Assembly (NCBI RefSeq): GCF_021190955.1
Contig: NZ_JAIOAO010000001.1
Location: 186,001 to 250,000 of the forward strand
Length of the DNA stretch: 64,000 bases
Source of the DNA: Parachryseolinea silvisoli
GTDB lineage: Bacteria > Bacteroidota > Bacteroidia > Cytophagales > Cyclobacteriaceae
Direction: 5' to 3'
Below are positions 1-8,077 of the stretch, one piece after another; position 1 is the first letter of the stretch, and every line of letters begins with the position of its first letter. The notes under the pieces are model-generated. The model searched no databases. It was given only the letters and a program-made list of their open reading frames with translations, and was not told the origin of the DNA. Both the position numbers and the translations under genes were made by a program.

Positions 1-266
1 GGCAGGGTCATATTGAAGACAATGAGCTACAATGGATGCTCGACAGCATTCTGCCCGAAGCCACGCGCAACGGCCTGCGGCGCATTGCCACGATCCAGCA
101 CGACGCCGAAGACGAACACGTCCAGCAATATATACGCCGCATCGCTGAACAGCTGCTGACACTGAACATCATTAGCCGGCATTTCCGCACATTTCAGGAA
201 GCCACGGCCTGGCTGGAACAAGAGAATGAGGATCTGGCACTCAAAAACGCCAACAGTAGAAGATAA
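1..266 (+). CDS. C-terminal part of an unrecognised protein, cut by the window edge
   Basis: The frame is open from base 3, before the first ATG at 36, so the gene begins upstream of the window and only its last 87 residues are visible. The visible part is hydrophilic and probably helical, with the stretch HDAEDEHVQQYIRRIAEQLL and the end NANSRR. No membrane segment or catalytic motif is seen and I do not recognise the family. Position 36 should not be taken as the true start. The next gene follows after 66 bp on the same strand without an obvious terminator. Confidence 0.7.
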   Translation, partial: QGHIEDNELQWMLDSILPEATRNGLRRIATIQHDAEDEHVQQYIRRIAEQLLTLNIISRHFRTFQEATAWLEQENEDLALKNANSRR

Positions 267-332
267 ACCAATAACTTTATAGCCAATATTTCGTATTAGC
301 AACAAACACTTTAATCTTATTCCAACCATACC

Positions 333-1934
333 ATGCTTAGCCGTAATTTCTTTCCGCTACGGATGTGTTCTGTAGCCCTGACCCTGTTTATCGCCGCCGC
401 GACCGTTTCCTGCAGCGACGACGATACCGCCCCCGAAAACACCGAAAACCGTTCGGATGATGATGACGATCCCGCAGAAGATACCGAAGCGCCTACGGTA
501 AACCTGACAGGCATCACCGACGGCGAAGTCGTCTGGAATGTCGTTACCCTCAACGTATCCGCTTCCGACAACCAGGCCGTGGATAAGGTCGAAATCAAAG
601 TAGATAACACCCTGCTCACCACCCGCACCGAAGCAACCTTCGAAGCAGATGTAGACACCCAGCCTCTCGCAGAAGGCGCACACGACATCACCGTCCGCGC
701 ACTAGACAAAGCCGGCAATGAGCATGAAGTATCGATGACCGTGATCGTGCAAAACATACTGGTCGCGACACACGTTCCCGATGACTATTTCACGGTCAAC
801 CCGAACCGTCGGGGTTTTATCTTTCTTTCCGACAACGACGGCAGGATCATCACCGTCCGCGAATATGAGACGGCCGGCGAAGCGATCGAGCTAAGAGCGC
901 CCGACTTTGACGGAAGCGAGTTCTCCATCACCGAAGTAACCTACCTGAGCGGATACGCCAATGCCCGGACCTTCACCCGCGTGAACCGCGGCACGTGGGT
1001 CACCACCGGTGTCAGCGACCACAACTTTCAGGACTATCTCAATCACTACACCGGCAAGGTAACGTTCAACTTTACGAATAGCGCTCCGGGCACGACGTAT
1101 GGACTTTCCGTAGCCCACGCTGAACGTGAATTTTCAAGTGAAAGCGCCCTCGCCGTGGACCTGTACAGCGCAAGCAGTAAGCTCCTGATCACCCGCCAGG
1201 CTATACGCCCGGAGACCGGCGTCGCCTATCCCACGCACTACGCCGTATACCCCAACGTAACCGGTGGTACGAGCGTAGGCGTCAACCTGGCGGCCGTCGT
1301 GCAACCGACCATCGAACAAACCGTACAATCCGACTTTGCCACCGGCGTTGTACGGATTTACGGCATCGGCAACCCGGCGCGTCCCCGCGAAATGCATCCG
1401 ATCAGTCTCGCCTATTGCGCCAACCACGAATTGAAGTTTAACTATCCCGGCAACGCCTTCCCGGAATATTTCCACACCTATTTCTACGAAACCGGTGAGG
1501 GCGAATATTATTATAACAACCAGCGCGGATTGCCGACCCTGGACAAGCTCGAATGCAACGCCGACCTGACCGCTGACGGAGCCTACTTCACCGGCTCAGT
1601 CGCCGGCGAAGGCGTCGACACCTATGTACTCACTTTATCGAGCGATACACAAGGTTGGACCATCTGGGCGGCGCCCGGTGAGCAAGACATCAAACTGCCG
1701 GAAATTCCCTTTGCCGTTTCGGGCTTTATGTCGCACAACTATATCTTAAACCGTTCGACTGTTACCGCAGTAGACTTTAGCGACATGGAGGGATACGAAA
1801 GCTGGCTGGCCTATATCCGTGCGTCAGCCTACGGCCTGGAAGGCTGGGACGAACCGGGGGCCATCAGCCACCGTGCATACAAGAAATACCTCCTCTGGGC
1901 CGGCGGCGCCGGACGCCAACCAGCCGGCAAGTAA
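333..1934 (+). CDS. Ig-like domain surface lipoprotein
   Basis: The 533-residue protein starts with a lipoprotein signal peptide whose lipobox is AATVSC (Cys27), followed by an acidic linker (SDDDTAPEN, SDDDDDPAEDTEAP) typical of surface-exposed Bacteroidota lipoproteins. Residues about 50-140 form one bacterial Ig-like module (APTVNLTGITDGEVVW, then DKVEIKVDNTLL, then VRALDKAGNEHEVSMTVIV). The remaining 390 residues look beta-rich, with many Tyr, Thr and Gly, and match no catalytic motif that I recognise. Export and lipidation are well supported. The function, perhaps binding or adhesion, is inference only. A hairpin terminator follows. Confidence 0.75.
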   Translation: MLSRNFFPLRMCSVALTLFIAAATVSCSDDDTAPENTENRSDDDDDPAEDTEAPTVNLTGITDGEVVWNVVTLNVSASDNQAVDKVEIKVDNTLLTTRTEATFEADVDTQPLAEGAHDITVRALDKAGNEHEVSMTVIVQNILVATHVPDDYFTVNPNRRGFIFLSDNDGRIITVREYETAGEAIELRAPDFDGSEFSITEVTYLSGYANARTFTRVNRGTWVTTGVSDHNFQDYLNHYTGKVTFNFTNSAPGTTYGLSVAHAEREFSSESALAVDLYSASSKLLITRQAIRPETGVAYPTHYAVYPNVTGGTSVGVNLAAVVQPTIEQTVQSDFATGVVRIYGIGNPARPREMHPISLAYCANHELKFNYPGNAFPEYFHTYFYETGEGEYYYNNQRGLPTLDKLECNADLTADGAYFTGSVAGEGVDTYVLTLSSDTQGWTIWAAPGEQDIKLPEIPFAVSGFMSHNYILNRSTVTAVDFSDMEGYESWLAYIRASAYGLEGWDEPGAISHRAYKKYLLWAGGAGRQPAGK

Positions 1935-1956
1935 AAGACACGACTACCAACAGTAT

Positions 1957-1988
1957 AAAAGCCACGGACCAACACTGTGGCTTTTTTA
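1957..1988 (+). terminator. Rho-independent terminator after the Ig-domain lipoprotein gene
   Basis: AAAAGCCAC (1957-1965) pairs with GTGGCTTTT (1977-1985) and is followed by more T residues. It lies 23 bp after the stop codon. Confidence 0.8.
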
Positions 1989-2134
1989 TTTTTATATTGT
2001 ACCTACTACTCCCGAAAACTTCGGCGCCGCGTACAAACGGTACGACCGCAGCCTTCTTCCGGCTTTAGAAGGCCGCATACACATCAACCGGGACGTGCCA
2101 GGGCAAAAAGCAATATATCAACGCCCATTAACAC

Positions 2135-2166
2135 AAAAAGCCATGGTATAAAGCCCTGGCTTTTTT
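2135..2166 (+). terminator. Hairpin with T-run just upstream of the PAP2 gene
   Basis: AAAAAGCCA (2135-2143) pairs with TGGCTTTTT (2157-2165) around a 13-nt loop and runs into T residues. It ends only 13 bp before the ATG at 2179. It is either a second stop for the upstream lipoprotein transcript or the end of a short unannotated RNA in 1990-2135. The sequence TACATTTA directly after it (2166-2173) resembles a Bacteroidota -7 element and could start the next transcript. Confidence 0.6.
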
Positions 2167-2178
2167 ACATTTACCCCC

Positions 2179-2763
2179 ATGGAGCAACTCGTCGAATGGG
2201 ATAAAGCATTCTTTTTATACCTCAACGGCCAGCATACACCCTGGCTGGACCCAGTCATGACGGTATTGTCACATCGCCTGACGTGGGTGCCGCTATACCT
2301 ATGTTTGCTGGTATTTATTATACGGCGACACGGCCGCGAAAGCTGGGTTCCCGTGGTCGGCATTATCATCACCATCCTGCTGGCCGACCAGGTTTGCAGC
2401 AGCCTGTTAAAACCCATCGTCGGCCGGTTTCGCCCTTCACACGAGCCCTCCCTCGACGGACTCGTACACATTGTTGATGGCTACCGTGGTGGACAGTATG
2501 GTTTTGCCTCCAGCCACGCCGGCAACACGTTTGGCCTGGCCATGTTCTTTATCCTGCAGTATCGCCGGGTCTGGAAGTGGACGTGGGTGTTATTGCCCTG
2601 GGCAGCGATCGTCGCCTATACCCGGATCTATCTCGGCGTGCATTATCCCGGCGATGTCATCGTAGGCGCGCTGATCGGCATGCTGGCTGCATATGCCGGC
2701 AGCGGGACGTCCAGAGGCCTCAGGAAAGCCATTCACGGCCGGCGCCCCACCTCGGCAGTCTGA
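2179..2763 (+). CDS. PAP2-family membrane phosphatase
   Basis: This 194-residue integral membrane protein carries the three PAP2 signature motifs: K78-x6-R85-P86 (KPIVGRFRP), an SSHAGN motif at 111-116 in place of PSGH with the catalytic His113, and R149-x5-H155-x3-D159. Enzymes of this family hydrolyse lipid phosphates such as undecaprenyl pyrophosphate or phosphatidic acid on the outer side of the inner membrane. The exact substrate cannot be read from the sequence. The gene converges on riboflavin synthase with a 5-bp gap. A second PAP2 gene lies at 59.5 kb. Confidence 0.9.
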   Translation: MEQLVEWDKAFFLYLNGQHTPWLDPVMTVLSHRLTWVPLYLCLLVFIIRRHGRESWVPVVGIIITILLADQVCSSLLKPIVGRFRPSHEPSLDGLVHIVDGYRGGQYGFASSHAGNTFGLAMFFILQYRRVWKWTWVLLPWAAIVAYTRIYLGVHYPGDVIVGALIGMLAAYAGSGTSRGLRKAIHGRRPTSAV

Positions 2764-2768
2764 GGGCA

Positions 2769-3353
2769 CTACTTGCCTAACAACCGCTTCACATACTTGC
2801 CGATAATGTCGAACTCGAGGTTCACCGTATCGCCCGTCTTTAACTGATGGAAATTGGTGTGCTCGTAGGTATACGGAATGATCGCTACGGTAAAGCCATT
2901 GTCGCGGCTGTTAAAACAGGTAAGGCTCACGCCATTCACGGCGATAGACCCCTTCTCAACCGTTACATTGCCCACACCGGGATCGTACTCAAAGTCGAAT
3001 AACCAACTGCCATCCTTTTCGGTAATGCGTGTGACGATCCCTGTCTGGTCAACATGGCCCTGTACAACGTGCCCGTCAAACCGCCCGTTGCTCAACATGC
3101 AGCGTTCCAGGTTCACGACGCCGCCCGGCTTCAAAGCCCCCAGGTTGGATTTTTGCAAAGTTTCATCGATGGCTACTACCTGGTACCCGTCCGGGCCGGT
3201 TTCGACAACCGTCAGGCATACGCCGTTGTGCGAAACACTCTGGTCAATCTTTAATTCCCGGCTTAGCGCACTATGAATGGTAAAACGGCGGTTGCTCCCC
3301 TCCTGCTGCACCGCCTCCACGCGACCGGCGGCTTCAATGATTCCTGTAAACAT
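2769..3353 (-). CDS. ribE: Riboflavin synthase, alpha chain
   Basis: The 194-residue protein begins MFTGIIEAAGRV, the hallmark N-terminus of riboflavin synthase, and contains two related lumazine-binding halves (about 1-95 and 96-190) with GVCLTV and GVSLTC as the equivalent segments. It dismutates two 6,7-dimethyl-8-ribityllumazine molecules to riboflavin in the cytoplasm. Length is normal. It stands alone, since no other riboflavin gene is adjacent, and no FMN riboswitch is apparent upstream. Confidence 0.95.
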   Translation of the reverse strand: MFTGIIEAAGRVEAVQQEGSNRRFTIHSALSRELKIDQSVSHNGVCLTVVETGPDGYQVVAIDETLQKSNLGALKPGGVVNLERCMLSNGRFDGHVVQGHVDQTGIVTRITEKDGSWLFDFEYDPGVGNVTVEKGSIAVNGVSLTCFNSRDNGFTVAIIPYTYEHTNFHQLKTGDTVNLEFDIIGKYVKRLLGK

Positions 3354-3389
3354 GCCCCAAATTAGCGTTTTTTGGCCCTTTCTGATAAA

Positions 3390-3397
3390 TAATTTTG
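3390..3397 (+). promoter_or_regulatory. Candidate Bacteroidota -7 promoter element
   Basis: TAATTTTG fits the TAnnTTTG consensus of the Bacteroidota primary sigma factor. A TTTG at 3371-3374 could be the upstream element, although the spacer of 15 is shorter than usual. It would start transcription near 3404, upstream of the palindrome at 3420-3440. Confidence 0.5.
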
Positions 3398-3419
3398 GTT
3401 TATAAAATAAACTACTTTA

Positions 3420-3440
3420 TGTTTGAGTCATATTCAAACA
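3420..3440 (+). promoter_or_regulatory. Perfect inverted repeat, candidate operator
   Basis: TGTTTGA (3420-3426) and TCAAACA (3434-3440) are perfect 7-bp arms around a 7-bp centre. The repeat lies between the -7 element and the preferred start codon at 3443. Since the second gene of the operon encodes a winged-helix regulator, autoregulation through this site is a reasonable inference. Confidence 0.5.
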
Positions 3441-3442
3441 CA

Positions 3443-4021
3443 ATGGAACCTACCGCTCAACCCATGACCCCCCAGGAGAGCCTCGACCTGATCACGAGCA
3501 TGATCCGTCAGGCCCAGCGCAATGTGCAACAAAGCAGTTACTACTTTTTACTTTGGGGCTGGGTAGTAGCCCTATCCCACGCCAGTGCGTATGTGCTTCT
3601 CATGATGGACTATCGTCGGCCGTACCTGGTCTGGCTGCTCACCATTCCGGCCTGGATCATCACCGTTTACAAGTCGCGGCAACAAGGTCGCACCGCCCGC
3701 TCCGTGTCGCATTTAGACCATATCACCTGGGCGCTCTGGACCAGCTTTGGCATCTGCATTTTTACACTGGTCGCCTTTGGGTATAAGATCAATTTTCAGC
3801 TTAATGCCGTCATTCTATTGGTGTGTGCACTGCCGACAAGTGTCTCCGGCGTGATCTTGCGTTTCAAGCCGTTGATCTGGGGCGGCGTTTGTTTCTGGCT
3901 GTGTGGCATTGCCAGCTTCCTGCTGCCGGCCTCGTGGCAACACATCGTGGGCCTTGTCGCCATTGTATCGGGTTATCTCGTGCCCGGGTATCTGCTGCGC
4001 AATAAACTGAAGAATGTTTAA
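3443..4021 (+). CDS. Multi-pass membrane protein, first gene of a regulator operon
   Basis: The protein of about 192 residues begins METPTAQP-like (MEPTAQPMTPQESLD) and has roughly five hydrophobic helices (YYFLLWGWVVALSHASAYVL, YLVWLLTIPAWIITVY, and three in the C-terminal half). I chose ATG 3443 over the TTG at 3395 and ATG 3419 because those fall at or too near the predicted promoter and inside the palindrome. Its last 8 bp overlap the next gene. No enzyme motif is seen. Membrane proteins of this kind are often paired with small winged-helix regulators, and it may be a sensor or partner, which is inference. Confidence 0.7.
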   Translation: MEPTAQPMTPQESLDLITSMIRQAQRNVQQSSYYFLLWGWVVALSHASAYVLLMMDYRRPYLVWLLTIPAWIITVYKSRQQGRTARSVSHLDHITWALWTSFGICIFTLVAFGYKINFQLNAVILLVCALPTSVSGVILRFKPLIWGGVCFWLCGIASFLLPASWQHIVGLVAIVSGYLVPGYLLRNKLKNV

Positions 4022-4307
4022 GGAACTCGACCCGCTTTTACACGCGCAGTTGCGCCTGGCCGTGATGTCACTGCTCATGAGCCTGGAGTCGGCAGAGTTT
4101 ACTTTCCTGAAAGAAAAGACCAGCAGCACAGCCGGCAACCTCAGTGTACAGCTCGACAAGCTGGCCGAGGCAGAATATATAGTCCTCGAAAAAACCTTTC
4201 GTGGCAAAAAGCCCTTAACGACCTGTCGCATTACACCGAAAGGTATAGCAGCCTTTGAACAATATGTAAACGACCTCAAACAATACTTAAACCATAACCC
4301 CTCATGA
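4014..4307 (+). CDS. Small winged-helix transcriptional regulator
   Basis: The 97-residue protein is one winged helix-turn-helix domain. LRLAVMSLLMS is the first helix, EFTFLKEKTSSTAGNLSVQLDKLAEAEYI the recognition region, and VLEKTFRGKKPLTTCRITPKGIAAFEQYV the wing and last helix. This is the layout of the MarR/ArsR-like HTH_34 group. It overlaps the upstream membrane gene by 8 bp (ATGTTTAA) and the downstream gene by 4 bp (ATGA), so the three are translationally coupled. The likely target is the palindrome at 3420-3440, by inference. Confidence 0.85.
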   Translation: MFKELDPLLHAQLRLAVMSLLMSLESAEFTFLKEKTSSTAGNLSVQLDKLAEAEYIVLEKTFRGKKPLTTCRITPKGIAAFEQYVNDLKQYLNHNPS

Positions 4308-4852
4308 AAAACACGTTGATCCTCCTCCTGATGCTGGCCCTGCACATGCTCTTCAGCCGCACACTGCCCGCACAAGACGCCGCCAATACCGGCAAGCTCA
4401 AACCTTTTGCTGCCTGGATCGGCCGCTGGCAAGGCGAAAGCTCGATGAAGATGGACAATGGCCCGGCCCGTACCGCGCACGTGGACGAGCATGTGGAAAT
4501 GAAGCTCGAAGGCGCCATCATTGTTGTGGAAGGTGTTGGCAAAGCCGTCAATCCTACTACCAAACAAGAGACCGTCGTACACCATGCTTTTGGTGTATTG
4601 TCGTATGACCTGAACACCCAGGAGTATAAATTCAAAACATACCTGAAGGATGGTCGCGGCACCGACGCCTGGGTGAAGCCGACCGGCGACAATGCCTTTC
4701 AATGGGGCTTTGATATTCCCAACCGCGGCAAGACCCGGTATGCCATCACGATCGACCCGGTTAAAAAAACGTGGCACGAAACGGGCGAGTTCTCGGCCGA
4801 CGGCGCCACCTGGTTCCCCTTTATGGAAATGAACCTGACGCGGGTCGATTAG
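4304..4852 (+). CDS. Secreted lipocalin-like (DUF1579-type) protein
   Basis: The 182-residue protein has a cleavable signal peptide (MKNTLILLLMLALHMLF, cleavage near TLPAQ-DA). The mature part is a beta-rich domain with KPFAAWIGRWQGES near its start and repeated strand-like segments such as YKFKTYLKDGRGTDAWV and GKTRYAITIDPVKKTWHETGEF. This resembles DUF1579/THAP4-like lipocalin folds that bind hydrophobic ligands or occur as stress proteins. It is the third gene of the regulator operon, overlapping the regulator by 4 bp. Ligand and role are unknown. Confidence 0.65.
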   Translation: MKNTLILLLMLALHMLFSRTLPAQDAANTGKLKPFAAWIGRWQGESSMKMDNGPARTAHVDEHVEMKLEGAIIVVEGVGKAVNPTTKQETVVHHAFGVLSYDLNTQEYKFKTYLKDGRGTDAWVKPTGDNAFQWGFDIPNRGKTRYAITIDPVKKTWHETGEFSADGATWFPFMEMNLTRVD

Positions 4853-4860
4853 TATTCCGA

Positions 4861-4890
4861 ATGTGCTACTTTTACCAGTAGCACGTTTTA
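4861..4890 (+). terminator. Hairpin terminator between the regulator operon and the DUF72 gene
   Basis: GTGCTACT (4863-4870) and AGTAGCAC (4877-4884) form a perfect 8-bp stem with a 6-nt loop. The stem extends by an A-T pair and a G-T pair on the outside and is followed by TTTT. It ends just before the DUF72 start codon. Confidence 0.6.
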
Positions 4891-4898
4891 TACACATC

Positions 4899-5855
4899 AT
4901 GGAATTTGGAAAGGTAGATCCGAACACACTCGACGCAATTGACTTCACACTCCCGGCAGACCCTGCCGGGACCACGGCTATACTGCAGGCAACGAACCAC
5001 GCCAGGCCGGAAATCTTTGTCGGGTGTGCCAAGTGGGGACGCAAAGACTGGGTCGGTAAGGTCTACCCACCCGGCACGCGGGAGTCGGACTTTCTGGAAC
5101 ACTACGCACGCCATTTCAACTGCATTGAAATGAACGCCACGTTTTATCGGATGCCGACAGTAAGCCAAACCAATAGCTGGCGCGAGAAGGTAGGACCTGA
5201 TTTTAAGTTCTGCCCCAAGTTCACGGAAGACATCACCCATGGGAAACGACTAAAAGATGTACAGGAGCTAACCGATCGCTTCCTGGAAGGTATAGCAGGG
5301 TTTCAAAACAACCTGGGCCCTATCTTCCTGATGCCGCACCCCAGCATGGGACCGCAGACGCAGGATACCCTCGAAGCATTTTTAAAAGCGCTCCCGCGCG
5401 ACCTCGACGTCTTTGTAGAATTCAGAAACACGGGTTGGTTCAGCGACCCGCAGGCGTTCAAGTCCGTCTTTGAAATGTTAACGCACAATCATTACGGCTC
5501 CGTTATTTCCGATGCCTCGGGACGACGCGATTGTGTGCACATGCGGCTGACGACGCCAGAGGCTTTTATCCGGTTTGTAGGCAACGGCCTGCACCCCACA
5601 GACTATACGCGCATCGACGCATGGGTACAGCGCATCAAACAGTGGATGGGCCACGGCATTCAGAAGATATACTTCTTCATGCACCAGCACGACGAGCTTC
5701 ATTCGCCCGAGCTGATCAAATACTTCATCGCAGAGCTAAACAAACATTGTGGCACAAACGTACGGGAGCCGGCGTTTATTCCCCAGCAAAGTACGTTGTT
5801 CGATCTTCCGCCGATGAGTGCCCCCACCGGGCGAAGACCTTCGCGAAAATTCTGA
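4899..5855 (+). CDS. DUF72 family protein
   Basis: The 318-residue cytoplasmic protein shows the DUF72 TIM-barrel signature: IFVGCAKWGRKDWVGKVYP near the start, then FNCIEMNATFYRMP, then FKFCPKFTEDITH, and a late VFVEFRNTGW. ATG 4899 is preferred because the GTG at 4863 lies inside the hairpin at 4861-4890. The biochemical activity of the family is not established. It meets the reverse-strand M48 protease gene end to end with no gap. Confidence 0.85.
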   Translation: MEFGKVDPNTLDAIDFTLPADPAGTTAILQATNHARPEIFVGCAKWGRKDWVGKVYPPGTRESDFLEHYARHFNCIEMNATFYRMPTVSQTNSWREKVGPDFKFCPKFTEDITHGKRLKDVQELTDRFLEGIAGFQNNLGPIFLMPHPSMGPQTQDTLEAFLKALPRDLDVFVEFRNTGWFSDPQAFKSVFEMLTHNHYGSVISDASGRRDCVHMRLTTPEAFIRFVGNGLHPTDYTRIDAWVQRIKQWMGHGIQKIYFFMHQHDELHSPELIKYFIAELNKHCGTNVREPAFIPQQSTLFDLPPMSAPTGRRPSRKF

Positions 5856-6752
5856 TTATTGTACCACAGTCGTATCCGCGCCGACTTCTTCGGTCATATC
5901 TACTACGGAGTCCGCTTCGGAGTCATAGCCACGCAGATCATCCTCGTTTTCATCTTCCTCATAGCTGGATACCAGGCGTTGAATCTCCTTCCAGTCGGTA
6001 CCGAGAATAGGTTCAGGCTCCAGAGTATAGTTTTTCTTCAACTTGATGATCTCGCCTGCACGTTCGTCGGTGTCGGGGTGCGTGCTGATCCAGACCAGCT
6101 CTTCGGGCATATCGTGCTTGCGCGCAAGGCGGAAGAAGAAGTTGCTGAGATGCTGGGGATCGATGTTGGCCGCTGCCAGCGTTTCTACCGCGAAGGCATC
6201 TGCTTCGCGTTCTTTATCACGATCAAAGGCCGTGGACGAGAGCATCCTGGCAGTTTCGCGGGCAATCTCACCACCGGCTTCACCTCCGGCGATAGCGAAA
6301 AGCATGGAGAGGCCGATATCTTTGGTGAGTTTTTTCATAACGTGGTTCTTTTCGATGTGGCCAATCTCGTGGGCCATAACACCCGCTACTTCCTCCGGCT
6401 TTTCTGCATACTCCAGCAAACCGGTGAAGACCACCAGGTGATCGTCCGGCAACGCAAAGGCGTTGACTTCGCTGTTGCGCACCAGGTGCACCTTGATCTT
6501 GCTGCAGTCTAAGTGTTTGCCCTCGCACAGGCGCGTCTTGATGGAATCCAGCACCGCCTGAAGCTTTTTGTTGTGGACCTCTTCGCTGGTCAGGGTGATA
6601 CTTTCGAGAATGATTTCGCCGAGCTTTTGTTCGCTTTCCGCCGCGAACTTATCTACCCGGTCGCGGTTGATAAACTCAATACGGCTGAGGAGAAACCACA
6701 GGCCGAAGAAGGAGATGACCAGTACAGCAAACTGGATCAGTACTTTTTCCAT
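5856..6752 (-). CDS. M48 family membrane-anchored metalloprotease
   Basis: The 298-residue protein has one N-terminal membrane helix (residues about 3-23) and a peptidase M48 domain with the zinc motif HEIGH at 128-132. The third-ligand glutamate lies in DKEREADAFAVETL about 60 residues later. The C-terminus is a strongly acidic tail (EEDENEDDLRGYDSEADS). Proteases of this class degrade damaged or misassembled envelope proteins. It is the last gene of a four-gene reverse-strand cluster, 4 bp after the DUF4870-like gene. The acidic tail is uncommon in HtpX/BepA-type enzymes. Confidence 0.9.
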   Translation of the reverse strand: MEKVLIQFAVLVISFFGLWFLLSRIEFINRDRVDKFAAESEQKLGEIILESITLTSEEVHNKKLQAVLDSIKTRLCEGKHLDCSKIKVHLVRNSEVNAFALPDDHLVVFTGLLEYAEKPEEVAGVMAHEIGHIEKNHVMKKLTKDIGLSMLFAIAGGEAGGEIARETARMLSSTAFDRDKEREADAFAVETLAAANIDPQHLSNFFFRLARKHDMPEELVWISTHPDTDERAGEIIKLKKNYTLEPEPILGTDWKEIQRLVSSYEEDENEDDLRGYDSEADSVVDMTEEVGADTTVVQ

Positions 6753-6756
6753 GATA

Positions 6757-7188
6757 TCAGTCTTTACAGATGAGAGCGGTTAACGGACCAAAGAACCAAA
6801 ATGACACGTGTTGTCCCTTGCGGGTAACAATGGCGGCATATACGGTAGCGATAAACTCGCTGATGTTAAACAATACCACGGTGATCATGTAAGCAATGTA
6901 GGGATTGGTTAACGTGACATCGCCGAAAATAATAGACATGGTCCAGGCAAAGCCGGCACTGTTCATGCACAGCACCGTGGCTTGTGAGAGCAGCGCTTGC
7001 GTGCAATGCCAGCGCACGAAAAACGTGCCCTTGCGGTTGCCAAAATAAAAGAATAGTGTAGCCAGTAGGTTGATAATGGGCAGTGGCAACCCGGCGATTA
7101 CCGCCACGACAGACATGAGGTAGCTGTTCGATGCTTTTTCACTTTCGTAGTCATCGGGCCGGTATGCAAATTCCGATACTTGTGCCAT
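6757..7188 (-). CDS. DUF4870/Tic20-like small membrane protein
   Basis: The 143-residue protein has a short hydrophilic N-terminus and about four hydrophobic segments (YLMSVVAVIAGLPLPIINLL, then a region around RWHCTQALLSQATVL, then YIAYMITVVLFNISEFIATVYAA, then a short C-terminal one). The pattern of a charged loop with RWHCTQAL after the first helix pair resembles DUF4870/Tic20-like proteins, in which an H-x-x-Q-A-L segment recurs. It is 2 bp from DUF2752 and 4 bp from the M48 gene. The function is unknown. Confidence 0.7.
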   Translation of the reverse strand: MAQVSEFAYRPDDYESEKASNSYLMSVVAVIAGLPLPIINLLATLFFYFGNRKGTFFVRWHCTQALLSQATVLCMNSAGFAWTMSIIFGDVTLTNPYIAYMITVVLFNISEFIATVYAAIVTRKGQHVSFWFFGPLTALICKD

Positions 7189-7190
7189 GG

Positions 7191-7607
7191 TTAAAGATCT
7201 TTAAGGATGTTCCAGCCCCAGTTCACGAGGACAAGGGCAATGAGGGGTATGTACAATAACTTCTGTTGCTGCAGTTGGAGCTCCGCCCAATGGTAGGCCC
7301 CGGGTAACGTACGCTTGCGCTGTACGCCGTCATACAACGCCCAGGCCGGCAGCACTATCAACAGAATGGCGGCCACAAGGCCGAGGGGATTGATCCACAA
7401 CGCTTCCTGGATATTGCCATGCAGGAGGGAAAGAAGGGACCGGGTAATGCCACACGAAGGACACGGTACGCCTGTCATGTGTTTGAACACACACAGCGTA
7501 ACGTGGGCGTGGTCATCGCCTCCGAAGAGATGATACCCCAACCAGGCATACCCGGCCCCAGTCAAGAATACGATCAAGCCATAAACACTACGGTTACTCA
7601 GTGCCAT
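7191..7607 (-). CDS. DUF2752 membrane protein
   Basis: The 138-residue protein carries the diagnostic DUF2752 stretch FKHMTGVPCPSCGITRSLL followed by INPLGLVAAILLIV, plus a first membrane helix near the N-terminus and another at the C-terminus. The CPSCGITR motif suggests metal or redox chemistry, but no activity is established for the family. It is the second gene of the TM2, DUF2752, DUF4870-like, M48 cluster, a combination that recurs in Bacteroidota. Confidence 0.88.
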   Translation of the reverse strand: MALSNRSVYGLIVFLTGAGYAWLGYHLFGGDDHAHVTLCVFKHMTGVPCPSCGITRSLLSLLHGNIQEALWINPLGLVAAILLIVLPAWALYDGVQRKRTLPGAYHWAELQLQQQKLLYIPLIALVLVNWGWNILKDL

Positions 7608-7632
7608 ACGATCGGATTCTGTTAAAGATGGT

Positions 7633-7968
7633 TTATACCACTTGCAGCAGACGCTCGAAATTTATTTCGCGCGTGCGTGCCTGGATCATGAACCAGTCAA
7701 CAATGGTCCAGATGCCCAGGCCACCGCAGGTCAGGAGCTTTGCAATGCCAAGACCTGTGTCACCGATCATAAAACGATCGATACCAAGGCTACCGGCCAG
7801 AATAGAGACAATCAGGATAGTAGTGGGGTCTTTCAGATTTATAGCGTGCAATTGAGCAAAACGGCTTTCGTCCAACGCCAGGAGGCGCTCGCGGATCAGG
7901 GGAATCTTGTTACCATCGAAGAACTTGGCGTTCGTCATCAGGTACATGTCAATCTTTGATGAATCCAT
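7633..7968 (-). CDS. TM2 domain membrane protein
   Basis: The 111-residue protein has a hydrophilic N-terminus of about 48 residues and then a TM2 domain: TTILIVSILAGSLGIDRFMIGDTGLGIAKLL followed by GGLGIWTIVDWFMI. The GIDRF and G-x-G-x-x-K features between two helices are typical. It appears to be the first gene of the four-gene envelope cluster. The function is not known, and the neighbourhood suggests inner-membrane maintenance together with the M48 protease. Confidence 0.88.
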   Translation of the reverse strand: MDSSKIDMYLMTNAKFFDGNKIPLIRERLLALDESRFAQLHAINLKDPTTILIVSILAGSLGIDRFMIGDTGLGIAKLLTCGGLGIWTIVDWFMIQARTREINFERLLQVV

Positions 7969-8077
7969 AGATAATTGTGGAAAGGTTAGAACAGTGAATT
8001 TTTGTGAAAGATATCCATTACCGCAAATAAGTCAATGAACATGACAGAAATGTGGCCACTTTACAGTTTTTTCACCA

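Noticed and set aside
1819-2204. Two short forward ORFs in the gap before the PAP2 gene
   Set aside because: They read through both terminator hairpins and have no protein-like composition.
3815-5044. 409-codon reverse-strand ORF across the regulator operon
   Set aside because: It is antisense to four better supported genes, covers the hairpin at 4861, and shows no recognisable domain.
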